DNA of 64,000 nucleotides from contig OY821521.1 of assembly GCA_963682025.1 (NCBI GenBank), forward strand, positions 170,553,165 through 170,617,164. The letters are read 5' to 3'. Positions 1 to 10,276 of this stretch are shown piece by piece; positions within the stretch are counted from its first letter, which is position 1, and each line of letters opens with the position of its first letter. This stretch comes from Cordilura impudica. Its lineage: Eukaryota; Arthropoda; Insecta; Diptera; Scathophagidae. Under the pieces are notes generated by a model. The model was not told the origin of the DNA. It did no database searches and was given only the letters and a program-made list of their open reading frames with translations. A program made the translations under genes and the position numbers.

Positions 1-620
1 CGGACTACAGAAAACATTAATTTAAATTCAATGAATTTTATAACACCTCAAATGATATTTAAGAATTGCGAACATAAAAATTGTTACATAAATAAACGCA
101 ATTTGATGAGAATGTTATTTATATATAAATTTTCACAAATTTTTTTGGATGAATATTTGAAGTTCAGAAAATAAAGATAACAAATTATTTTATTTAAAAT
201 GTTTGCGATATTTGGTTTTTTGTGTTTGGCATCCCTAATTTAATTATTTATTATTATAAATTTATTCTCTATGTTTTACAAATGTGGCAATATTTTTTTG
301 AAAAAAAAGTTGAGAGAGCTTTTTTCGGTTATTATTTTGTTACTCCATCCGACCTATATGGCCGCGAATTATTTGGCCAGTTAAAAGCCAAAAAAGTACG
401 ATTTAATGCATATAGCCACCCTACACAACCATTACCTTTGCAATGGAGGTTATGGCGAGCTATTTAATTAGCAAAAACTAAATTAAACGAGAAGTTATGT
501 CATATAACCGGAAACGCATGCATATAGGAAATGCATGCATATTTTTCAAATATTTTGTTTACATTTATCATCAATACTCAAACCGAGATTCGGCACAGCC
601 GAATTTAACACTCTTACTTG
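1..620 (+). mobile_element. HINE-A (Helentron-like non-autonomous element), 3' part, cut by window start
   Basis: The sequence matches the 3' parts of the copies at 10277-13880 (+), 5104-8006 (-) and 57302-60312 (-). It ends with the hairpin ATTCGGC-aca-GCCGAAT-like arm near 588-606, followed by TTAACACTCTTACTTG and a T-run. The subterminal GATACCCTCCACC motif seen in the other copies has been lost here: the bases between 'accgag' and 'attcggc' are missing. No Rep/helicase reading frame is present, so it is non-autonomous. The assignment to DINE-1/Helentron-type elements rests on end structure (3' hairpin, subterminal inverted TATACCCT repeats, T/T insertion context). Confidence 0.75.
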
Positions 621-740
621 TTTTTGTGTTGATTTGTAAATTGGCTATAATTGATTAGCATACCCTTAGGGCCTTTATTTAAAGAAAAAATAAAATTTCC
701 TAGAATTTGCACCCGAATTTCGAGGGCTGGAATCTGCTAG
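621..740 (+). mobile_element. Helitron-D, 3' end fragment
   Basis: The stretch aligns with the last 120 bases of the Helitron-D copies at 44588-44936, 48875-49248 and 60590-60947. It ends with a short palindrome around CGAATTTCGAG, a 12-base spacer and CTAG followed by T, the canonical Helitron 3' terminus. The 5' two-thirds is absent; it abuts the terminus of the preceding HINE-A inside a T-run. Confidence 0.75.
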
Positions 741-1169
741 TTAAAATAAAGCAAAGAAAAATATCTGGAACTCCAATTTTCACTTTATCAGCAGTTTTTT
801 TTTTAATTTCAATACTTTAATTTAAATACATTTTCTCTTTGCGCCGCCCAATGGCTGAAAATTGTTTTTCATTTTGAACCGTTCAAAATATTTTAGTAAT
901 TCTTTTTCTAGTGGGTAGATATTCAGTTGAACTTGAGTCTGTTTTAATTTCATTAAAATTGATTGATACTTTTTACGAAATTCTAGGTCAAAGTTGAACT
1001 TTTAATTTTTTTTAACTTTTAGCGTGAAATATGGGTTTTTATTTTTTTTTTAAATTATTAAAAAATGTCATATTTGGATTTTAATAATAATTACAAGCAT
1101 TTTTGTAATAATGGGATTTTTTTTGTAATGTTTGAAAAAAAAAAGTAAAATCAACGGGAAATTTTGCTA
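741..1169. other. AT-rich spacer, nothing recognised
   Basis: No open frame, repeat match to the rest of the window or RNA gene was seen. Homopolymer T and A runs are common. Confidence 0.5.
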
Positions 1170-1645
1170 TCTTATATATTAAAAGAATTCATCTTATATA
1201 TTAAAGGAATTTATGGATAAACTTTGCATTCAAGATTTTTTTCAATATTTTTCTTCTCTCAAACCTCTATAACTAGAGTTCTAATTAACGTAGGCTGTTG
1301 AGGTCTAAGAACACTCAGTGGATCAAGCTCCTTCTTTGGAGCTATTAACTGCTTAAATTCGTTGGGTTTGAGGAAAGTTATGCGTGGAGAATCAACTTTA
1401 CTTTTACTGTACGTTAACTTATCTTGGCATATTTTGGCATTACTGTACGTTAACTTCTCTTGGCAAATTCGTTGGGTTTGAGGAAAGTTATGCGTGGACA
1501 ATCAACTTTACTTTTACTGTACGTTAACTGCTCTTGGCATATTTTGGCATTACTGTACGTTAACTTCTCTTGGCAAATTTTGGTATTATATTATAAAAAT
1601 TAATATAATATAATATAATGCTGCGGAGCAGCAGGGGTCCTCTAG
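1170..1645 (+). mobile_element. Helitron-E, canonical non-autonomous Helitron
   Basis: The 5' end is A|TCTTATATATTAAAAGAATT and the 3' end is a hairpin GCTGC-gga-GCAGC, nine bases, then CTAG|T, matching the Helitron rules (TC start, CTRR end, insertion between A and T). The 5' end occurs twice in tandem: TCTTATATATTAAA starts at 1170 and again at 1192. The 476-base element has no coding capacity and holds an internal 110-base tandem duplication. Confidence 0.8.
1355..1575. repeat. Tandem duplication (two units of about 110 bases) inside Helitron-E
   Basis: Two nearly identical units run from about 1355-1464 and 1465-1575, each starting near AAATTCGTTGGGTTTGAGG and each containing two copies of ACTGTACGTTAACTT. 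They differ at only a few positions, so the duplication is recent relative to the surrounding decay. Confidence 0.85.
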
Positions 1646-1940
1646 TTACTATTGAAAAATTAAAAATTAAAAATTTTTGCTGTCGAATTGCAAATTTGTT
1701 TACACTCAAAGAATATTTCCACTTAAAAAATGTTAGCAATATTACCTAATAGTCTTGCTATTACTACAGAAAAATTTATCATTTTTTGCTGTCAGATTTG
1801 TTAATTTTTGCAAAATAAATCTGCTGAACATTAGCGCAATGATTCTGATTTTGATAGGAAAATAAGGGTTTTTATATTTTGAATCTTTCTTATTTATTAA
1901 AACATTTCATACATATGTGGGTAAAAAAATATTTTAAAAA
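1646..1940. other. AT-rich spacer, nothing recognised
   Basis: Unique in the window; no frame or repeat recognised. Confidence 0.4.
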
Positions 1941-2656
1941 CAAGTAAGAATATTATAGTCAGTCTAGACCGACTATACGATACCCTATACCATGCGCTTA
2001 GAGATCCTATCTCTTAGGTCCAACTAATTGGATAGAGAAAATAAGCATTAACCAAATTTGAGTGGCATTTTTATTAATTTTTTTGGCTGCAGATATGAAA
2101 AAGTTCATATTTAAGGCTATATTTATATGGGGACTAGGTCGAAAAATGGACCGATCCTAAACATATTTGGTAAAGTCACTTACATTTCGAAAAAATATAT
2201 ACAAACCAAATTTGAGGAAAATCTTTGCAATATTTTTGTTTTTTGATAGATTTAAGTGAAGATCTGGAAGCAACTCTATATGGGGCCTATGACTAAGAAT
2301 AGTGCTATAGGGATTATTTTTGGACTACTGATTAATGGATGTAATAAACACATACAAACCCAATTTGACTGAGATCTATATGATAATTTGGATCTTATGG
2401 CAATTTATGTCGATGTCATAGAGGTCATTTGTATGGGGACTATGTCTGAACATGGACCGATGCTCACCAATTTCAATAGCGTTCATCCTATGGCCGATAA
2501 AGGCTTATATATCGAATTCCATCAAAACATATTCATATTTGCGACCTGTAGTTTGATTACAAGATTTACATGGACACACAGACGGACGGACGGATGGACA
2601 TTGCTAAATTGACTCAAAAAGTGATTCTGAGTCGATCGGTATACTTGTATTGTATA
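1941..2656 (-). mobile_element. HINE-B copy, 5' end truncated
   Basis: Read on the minus strand the copy ends with a near-perfect palindrome (ATAGTCAGTCT / AGACCGACTAT) and CTTACTTG, preceded by the subterminal motif GATACCCTATACCATGCG on the plus strand. The GTCCGTCCGTCTGTG tetranucleotide block lies near 2577-2600. The TATACCC start found in complete copies (for example 40898) is missing; similarity stops after 'gatcggtata' near 2645. Confidence 0.8.
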
Positions 2657-3214
2657 CTTATAAGGCTGTTTAAATTACCCTAATTTGAAATTTTTTGAGT
2701 AATTTTATTAAAATGAAAAAAAGTGTTCTACCCGCGGATCGTCATGGATGCAAAAGTCTACATAGGGTTAAAGAGGACACTTTCGCCTTTCTCTGGTTGG
2801 TATTCGTTTCTTGTTCCCTTTTGTTCCCTAGAAGTTCTATTCCACTAAAGTTGAAATTTGATACATATTTAGTAGTTTTATAAACATTTCAGAACACCCT
2901 AATATTAAACGTTAGGGTCATGACCACTTACAACAACTTAAGACTGCAATCCTACCAACCTTGTAAAGAAGACCGCAGGTCATTATCGACGATAACTTGC
3001 GAGTACTAACCATTTATTTTTGATTTAAAAAAAAAACAAAAAAAATCACTTTTTTCTGAAATTATAAAAACAGTTCAGTTTGACAGCATGCCACGCCCAC
3101 AATTAGCAATAGTTTAACCTAATATTTTGGCTACATTAATTTGGATATATTAGCTACAGAATTACGTTAAAATTTTAAAAATCGGTGACAAAAAATTGGA
3201 CTTTTGGCCAATGA
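2657..3214. other. Spacer, no gene recognised
   Basis: A 62-residue plus-strand frame at 2695-2883 shows no recognisable family or codon signal. Nothing else stands out. Confidence 0.4.
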
Positions 3215-3612
3215 AATCAAAATTTCAGCCACAGTACGTCGCGACGCGTCGGCGGCTTTAAGTCGCACGACTTGGTCCTCTTGATACTTGGAGTATAGCC
3301 AAACATACACACAAATGAAGAAAATGCTACAAGCACAACGACCACAATAACCACAACAACAACAATAATTGCAGCTATCACACTTATTGGACCGATTTTG
3401 GTGATTTTAAATAGCAACCTGCTCAAGAGCAGCCCACCTGAGCTATTGAGGGCAAAATTGGGATTTCCTCAGAAGGACTTTGCTATATCAACTCCGCTTC
3501 TTATAAAAATGAAGAATATATATGTTTTAGGGGGTCCAGATTTTCTGTTCTATTTATTACAAATGGATTGACAAAATTATATATACCCTCTGCAACTGAT
3601 GTGGAGGGTATT
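3215..3612 (-). mobile_element. HINE-A-like 5' end remnant
   Basis: The right end carries TATATACCCTCTGCA...GTGGAGGGTATTA, the HINE-A subterminal inverted motif, preceded by 'ctatatcaactccg' and 'ggggtccag' as in the full copies. Further left the CAACAACAATAATT and 'accgattttggtgattttaaa' blocks also match. The body is diverged, so this is an old copy or a sister subfamily. Confidence 0.65.
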
Positions 3613-4525
3613 AATATCATAGGCAAAACAAAATAATTTTCTGGCCCGATTTTGCGTTTTCTTATTGCACTAAGCCTACAACTGAAAACTTAAAAAGTTG
3701 AGTATATCAAATTGGTGCCAAAAGAGACCAACTGAAACTTTTTAAGTAAATTTGAAGAGAAAAGTAAAAAAGTAGCTCAAAACCATTGATACAAAGGGAA
3801 TTCAATAGTCAATGGCTAATCCCCAATAGGGGATTATTTTTTTTGCGAATTTAGTCTTATTTTCTAAGTAAATAAATGTTAGTTGAAAAATGCTTCTTCT
3901 TCAATACTTTTCTAGCTGTTCACAAAATTTAAAATTAATTGGCAAATCAGTTTTCTACTTTCGAGGGCAGCACTGTTACCATTGCTAAAAGAATGCATAT
4001 CATATAAAATTCACTAAAGGTTAGAAAAGTAGCTTAGTCGATGTGATAAAGTTTAAAATATGCATTTATTTTAAGGTTTATTTTGTTTTCTTTACCTATT
4101 AAGTTTGTCTTATCTTTTTCCATACAAATGTTCTACAAAAAAAAAAAAAAACATGCTTTTGCATATTTTATCTTGTGCCTATTTGAAAGGCAAATTCGAA
4201 AAAATGGGGGTTGAATTTTTACGTAGTGAAAGAATGGATTTTTTTTTTGTAGAAAGCCCAAATAAACAGGTGTTTGTTTTGATACATACGAATGATTTAA
4301 TTATGCCGTCACATGCACACATACTTGCTGAAAACAGAAAACGTACAATTAAAAAAAACTGTCACGATTACTACGAAAGAAATAAGAAAAAATTGTTAAG
4401 CTGAATTATTATTATCTTTTCTAATACATTATTAAGCTATTTATAAGATTTTTAAAATTTATTTAAGGTTTATTGCCTTTAACAACTTTTATGATGATAA
4501 AAAACGTAGAAAATTATAAAAAAAA
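3613..4525. other. Spacer with one short hairpin
   Basis: The only structure seen is a perfect 8-base stem with a 4-base loop at 3817-3836 (TAATCCCC-aata-GGGGATTA) followed by a T-run. The 99-residue plus frame at 4105-4404 is lysine-rich, matches no family I know and is probably chance. Confidence 0.4.
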
Positions 4526-5103
4526 CAAGTAAGAGTGTTAAATTCGGATGTGCCGAATCTTTGATACCCTCCACCTCGGTTTTGGTATTGATAATAAATG
4601 TAAACAAAATATTTGAAAAAGTAAACAATTTGTTAAACTTAATACCAAAAATTATTTCAGCAAATTCTTTGGTTTGATCTGGATCTTTGTTTATTCCAAG
4701 AGTTCGTTTATTCCAAGAGTTGCTTAGTTCTCTCACATTAGTAATTCGCGCTGCAGCGGGGAAAGATCGTTTTCGTATTTTCTATTATTTCGGATAAAAG
4801 AAAACACGTTTCGGGTTTGATAAAAGAAAACACGTTTCGGTGTTTGCTTTTGGTCATCGTGGTTGCTGATCGGCATGCATTTAGGTTATATTACATGCGT
4901 TTGCAGTTATATGACATTTAGTTTAAGTTTTTACAAATTAAAAAGCTCGCCCTAACCTCAATTGCGAAGGTAATGGTTACGTAGGGTGGCTATACGCATT
5001 AAATCGTGCTAATTTTAGATAGCTGTGTAGTTTCTTTTAACTGGCCAAATAATTCTTCATTGCGGCGGTATATGTCGGACGGCGTAACAAAATATTAACC
5101 AAA
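4526..5103 (-). mobile_element. HINE-A 3' fragment in tandem with the next copy
   Basis: It begins with the complement of the CTTACTTG terminus and hairpin and runs to the 'ggcgtaacaaaatattaacc' block, where a second HINE-A terminus starts at 5104 in the same orientation. It keeps a segment of about 150 bases (near 4670-4900) that is present in the 10277-13880 copy but deleted in the 5104-8006 and 57302-60312 copies. A local duplication of 'ataaaagaaaacacgtttcggg' lies at about 4794-4840. Confidence 0.75.
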
Positions 5104-8006
5104 CAAGTAAGAGTGTTAAATTCGGCTGTGCTGAATCTTTGATATTCTCCACCTCGGTTTGAGTATTGATAATAAATGTAAACAAAATATTGGAAAAATA
5201 TGTATGCGTTTTTTATATGCATGCGTTTCCGGTTATATGACATAACTTCTCGTTTAATTTAGTTTTGGCTAATTAAATAGCTTGCCCTAACCTCCATTGC
5301 AAAGGTAATGGTTGTGTAGGGTGGCTATATGCATTAAATCGTGCTTATTGGAGATGGCTGTATAGTTTCTTTTAATTGGTCAAATATATAAATTTATAAT
5401 AATAAATAATCAAATTAAGGATGCCAAACGCAAAAAACCAAAAGTCCCAAACATTTTAAATAAAATAATTTGTTATCTTTATTTTCTGAAAAACTTCAAA
5501 TTTTCATCCAAAAAAAATTGTGAAAATTTATATATAAATAACATTCTCATCAAATTGCGTTTATTTATGTAACAATTTTTATGTTAGCAATTCTTAAATA
5601 TCATTTGAGGTTTTCTAAAATTCATTGAATTTAAATTAATGTTTTCTGTAGTCCGATTCTGATTTCAACGGTCCGACAATCGCAAAATATATCGACAGCT
5701 ATTGTTGTTTGCACTAAGTGATTCACTAAGTACATACATCTTAACGACACTCGACAAATATATTTTTCTATTTATTTAAATTGTAAACGAGTGGCATCTC
5801 TGTCAAAATAAGCGAAAAACACAAAGAATAGAAAAACAAATTACTTCGTGTTTGACAGGATGATTTTGTGTTTATGTTTAATATCTTTATTTTTTTTTAC
5901 TAATATTTCTGTTTATTTATTTAAAAATAAAATAATGAATTGAATATGCTATTTAATTTTTTTATTTATATAAAAAAGTTTTTTAATAAAAGCAAAATAT
6001 TTTCACTATTTTATGATTTTTATTTATGTATGACGACATTTTTTATCGATTGAATAAACAACACAAACATGGCTGTCGTTTAGATAACAACAACAGCTGA
6101 CTTTAACAATAGCGAATATCGTTTAAAAATTTTACTGATAATTTTGCAATTTTCTTTTTTTAACGATTCGACTATCGTTAAAGAAGTTACTGAATCGCGG
6201 TACTGAAAAGTTATAAATTTCTCCTGAATAACAATATTTTTTTTAAATGTAAACATTTTTAAATGTAAACATAGGTATTTGGTGTCTTTTTTTGGAATTT
6301 CAATTTGTGTTCAACGAATAAAATTTATATGTATATTAAAGATGCAATTGATGTCTTCTAAATTTAAAATTATTATTTCCGACGTTTTGATATGATTTTC
6401 TGAAATTCAATTAATATTTTCTAATTTATAACTGGAAATTTTAATTCCAATTTTTAGAATTGATATTTTTTTAAATTTGAATGGAAAATTTAAAAAGTGC
6501 AATTTTGTATTTATGTGAATAATAATGCTTTAGTAATTATAAACAATTTTTAAAAATTAGATGTAATCGCAATCAGATATTTTGTAGGTAAAGCAGAATA
6601 ATAGTTCTATATAACTATGTAAAGCAAAAAACTCATTGATGAACTCGGTAACTTTATTTTGTAAAGACAACAAAAAGTTAATATGCCAAACTTATGTTCA
6701 TATTTGTAAAAGACTAACGAAAAAACGTATGAAATAAAAGACCAGCCCGTGTATACTCTTAACATTGTTCTGTATGATATCTAGACGAAAATATTGACAT
6801 TCATGTTAAAATAGAAATAACTATTGCAAAGCTAATTAGAACAAAAATTGTGGCGCCATCTACTGTGGCATAGTCACGCTGAGCAAAATGAAGTGACACT
6901 CTGTTAATGCAAAAGAAATGTATTTTCCCCACAACAAAATATTGCAGAATGTAAATAAAATAATATACCGATTTATTTCTAACATGCAGTTATTATGGAT
7001 ATACATATATAGAATATATGTATATTATTTGTAATATTTAATATGTGTATGTATGTATATGTAAATATTACACACAAAAAATACAACATCAAACGTTATT
7101 TTTGTGTTTTTCTCTTTAAATAAATTAAAACATAAAAATTTTTTTTGCTAAATTTACATTGTTTTCATTTTATTAACAACTAGGTATTTTAGCATTATTT
7201 GCTTTAGATGTTGGTGAATTTTACTCCCTTTATATTAACTCGTAGTGTCTGCTTGTCGAAAAAATTTTGGATCGATTTTAACCCCTTTCCCGTGACCCAA
7301 TCGATCTGAAACTTTGCAGGCAGGCTCGTGGCAATGACAGAAATGATCTAGTAAATTTTTTTAGTGATGCCAAAACAATTTTTCTACCAGAGTTGATAAA
7401 AAAAATGTACAAAGGGTTAGTTTTTATTATATTATTACCACAAAGACCACAAAAACAACAAGTCCAGCTATGACAACAATATAACATTTAGAATAACAAC
7501 AAGAACATTATAGAAACATCATATTTTTAATTTTTTTTAATTTTTCAGAGATTTTCCTGGACCTGTTATACCGATTTTAATGATTTTTAAAACAGAAAAC
7601 TTCCCATGATCTTGGTGAACCATCCTCACTAAAAAATATCACCCTAGCTGTTCTACTGAGGTCATGATCGTGACAAGAACAACATAGAAAATCATATTTT
7701 TTCAATACTTTTTTTAGTTCTTCATTCAGATCTCGGGCCCTATTCAACCGATTTGGACGATTTTAAACAGCAAACTTCTCAGAAAGTCAATGAATCATTT
7801 TTTATATAAACGAGTACCCTAGCTGCCCGCTTGAAGTTGTCATCGTGATTTCCACAGACGGACAGACGGACATCGCTATATCAACTCCGGTTGTTATAAG
7901 GATCACAAATATATATATATTATGGGGTCCAGAATTTTATTTCTAATTATTACAAACGGAATGACAAACTTATATATACCCTCTGCACACTGGGGTAGAG
8001 GGTATA
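5104..8006 (-). mobile_element. HINE-A, essentially full length
   Basis: The copy runs from the hairpin terminus (complement of CTTACTTG at 5104) to the 5' terminus TATACCCTC (read on the minus strand from 8006). Near the 5' end the order is the subterminal hairpin of 'ctctgcacactgggg', 'ggggtccag', the 'tatatcaactccgg' block and the GACGGACAGACGG block, which is the DINE-1-type layout. The roughly 2.3 kb interior contains no transposase frame. The same interior is shared by the copies at 10277 and 57302. Confidence 0.85.
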
Positions 8007-8074
8007 AAAATGTATTTGTACATATGAAATATAAATTAAAAAAAAAAATGAATTTACATTAAATATTGCGTAAG

Positions 8075-8195
8075 TTAGTAATTTGTAAGATATCCTTTGC
8101 TCTTTAGGACCTCTGTGAACCGATTGGGCATCGACTTAACCAACTTTAAAGTATGCTCTTTACTTATTTTATCTATATCACGGAAACCAATTGGA
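8075..8195 (-). pseudogene. Tc1-like transposase, C-terminal remnant
   Basis: The minus-strand frame ends ...TLKLVKSMPNRFTEVLKSKG followed by YLTNY and a stop codon. This fits the C-terminus of Tc1-family transposases (LV.SMP.R...V...KG..T.Y). Only about 40 residues remain; the catalytic core is absent upstream. The HINE-A 5' terminus lies about 70 bases beyond the stop. It is distinct from the Tc1 N-terminal/middle remnant at 56838-57269, and whether the two belong to one family cannot be decided because they do not overlap. Confidence 0.65.
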
Positions 8196-8429
8196 ATTTT
8201 GTTTTCCTGTCTTGGGCACAAATTTAGCTATAGACTAGGAGAAAAAATGGGGATTTGTTAGTTTCGGTAAGAACTTTTAAAACCGCATATTTGAAAAAAC
8301 ATGAAGCATAAACTTGGTCATAGAGTAGTACATAAGAAATATGGCTTAAATACATAGGTCCAACAAAGTATTGTTGCTGGTAGAGAAATGAGTAGGATTA
8401 GAGCAGTTTGTAGATTCGAGACCAAGATA

Positions 8430-8620
8430 TGAAATATTTTCTAACAGAATTGATTCCAATGAGATGTTTGAATTAAGGTCGCCTGTAGTTTGATTACGAG
8501 GTTCACATGAACACACAGACAGACAGACGGACAGAGTGCAAGAGTGGCAGATCTCAGAATGTTCTTTTGAACATGGATCACATTTATGAACAAGAGTGGC
8601 AGATCTCATAATGTTCATTA
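8430..8620 (-). repeat. HINE-B-like remnant with a local duplication
   Basis: The 'cctgtagtttgattacgaggttcacatg' block followed by ACACACAGACAGACAGACGG matches the 5' module of HINE-B. Next to it, CAAGAGTGGCAGATCTCA occurs twice (about 8540 and 8592), each followed by AATGTTC. Confidence 0.55.
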
Positions 8621-8664
8621 GGCATATGAAGAAGAAGAGTTGCGATAAGCAGCTATTTTCAGGG

Positions 8665-9037
8665 TTGACAAATATCTATACGCGCAGGGGGGTTAATTTC
8701 TATTTCAAAATACAATCACAAAAACAGTGTAAACGTAATAGGTGTGAGCTGACATATAACGCTGTGTGACTTATGATTGTATTGGTGAAAAAACTATGAT
8801 ATAACATTGGTTTCTTATGCCACTTTTTTAAAAGCGTCATCTATGTATCACTTATATAAATTTATATTGGGATATTATTAACGTTTTACAGCAAAGGGTT
8901 GTTGAATTAGATGAAACAGTTTTTGCTATACATGATACATAGATGACGCTTTCTGTTTGATTTTAAAAAATGACATAAAAAAATCTTTAATTACTAGATG
9001 TTTACACATCTTCCCTGTGATCGGACGCAAATGATTT
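8665..9037 (-). repeat. Repeat-C, short copy without heptamer array
   Basis: It shares with 34700-39050 (same strand) and 28620-30262 (opposite strand) the terminal block ATCTATACGCGCAGGGGGG and the opposite terminal block CTTTAATTACTAGATG..., plus 'aagcgtcatctatgtatcact'. Here that last block occurs twice as an inverted pair (about 8835 and 8935-8955) flanking about 80 unrelated bases. The array of TTTTTAA-like heptamers found in the other two copies is missing. No coding potential was seen. Confidence 0.7.
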
Positions 9038-9289
9038 TTTTTATATTTTGTAGCTCTGAAAAGGCCGTTTTTTATGTTTTTATATTTTTTTGGCCATGAA
9101 GGAGTCCTTTTATATGTTGAATTTCGCAACTAGCAGCAACGGCGAGCTTTTGTACCTTCCGTCATAGCATGGTTATCCCAAAGAGCTAAATAGCGAAAAA
9201 AAAAAAAGAAAACTAAATATTTTATTAATAAGATTACAAAATGTGCTATCATTTTTCTTTCCAAAACCAAATTGTAATTTTGTGGTAAA

Positions 9290-9515
9290 CTAAATTTTTC
9301 AAGAAATTTAACTTTTTTAGAGAAAAGGTACTATTCTAAGAAAATTTACTTTTTTAACAAAGGTAATTTTTTAAGAAAATGTACTTTAAAAAATACTTTT
9401 TTTAGAAAATATATTTTTTAAGAAAAGTTCTTTTTAAGAAAATCTCCTTTTTAAAGAAAAGGTAAAGGTAGAAAAGGTGTTTTTAAGAAAATCACCTTTT
9501 TAAAGAAAAGGTACC
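9290..9515 (-). repeat. GTAC minisatellite, block 1
   Basis: Degenerate tandem units of about 17-18 bases, here in the GGTACTTTTTTAAGAAAA orientation. Confidence 0.75.
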
Positions 9516-9944
9516 TGTTAACGCTACTTCCAAAATCCTAATAATTTTATTTTATTTCGTTCGATCTAGCAACACTAAATTTTTTTCAATTCCGAAAATA
9601 AATATGTTTACTGTCATCATTAATTTTTAACGAAATATTTATTGTCAAGATGTGTCTTAAATTTTTCGCCATTTTATATTAATATATTCATTGGATTAAA
9701 CGGGGCGTGACATCTTTAGATTAAACAAATCCGTTAACTTTTCCAGTGGTTTCCATACTAAAAAGTATTATATAATTGAAACATATATCTTAATTTTTAT
9801 TTATAGTATATAAATATATTTGTTTTTTATTTGTAGGGAATTTTAATATAAATACATTGGCATGAAGAAATCAAGCCTTTTATTCATCTGGTGTATTTTA
9901 TTCAAAATCCTCTAGAAATTGCTGGCTCGGCCAATTGCCTTTCT
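9516..9944. other. Unique AT-rich segment between minisatellite blocks
   Basis: Nothing recognised; no frame longer than a few tens of codons. Confidence 0.4.
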
Positions 9945-10276
9945 TACTTATTAAGAAAAAGTACTATATAATATACTTTTTAAGAAAAATGTACTTTCTT
10001 ATCAAAAGGTACTTTTCTAATAAAATATATTTTTTTAAGAACAGCTACTTTTTTTAATAAAATAGGTACAGTTTTTTTAAGAAAATATACTTTTTTAAGA
10101 AAAGCTATTTTTTAATATGCTTTTTTGAGAAATTGTGTTTTTTTTTTTTAAAAAGGTACTTTTAAAAAATACGTTTTAAGAAAATATGTTTTTTAAGACT
10201 ACTTTTTCAGAATATATAATTATATAGTTAGAAAATATAATTTTTAATTAAAGGTACTTTAAGAAAAGGTACTTTT
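9945..10276 (-). repeat. GTAC minisatellite, block 2 (left of HINE-A insertion)
   Basis: Units resemble GTACTTTTTTAAGAAAA. The block stops exactly at the TATACCC start of the HINE-A copy and resumes at 13881, so one array was split by the insertion. Confidence 0.75.

Noticed and set aside
1259..1501. 80-codon minus-strand frame with repeated CQDKLTYS
   Set aside because: Caused by the 110-base tandem duplication inside Helitron-E.
3817..3836. Hairpin plus T-run as a terminator
   Set aside because: Rho-independent terminators are bacterial; in this AT-rich eukaryotic DNA the pairing is most likely chance.
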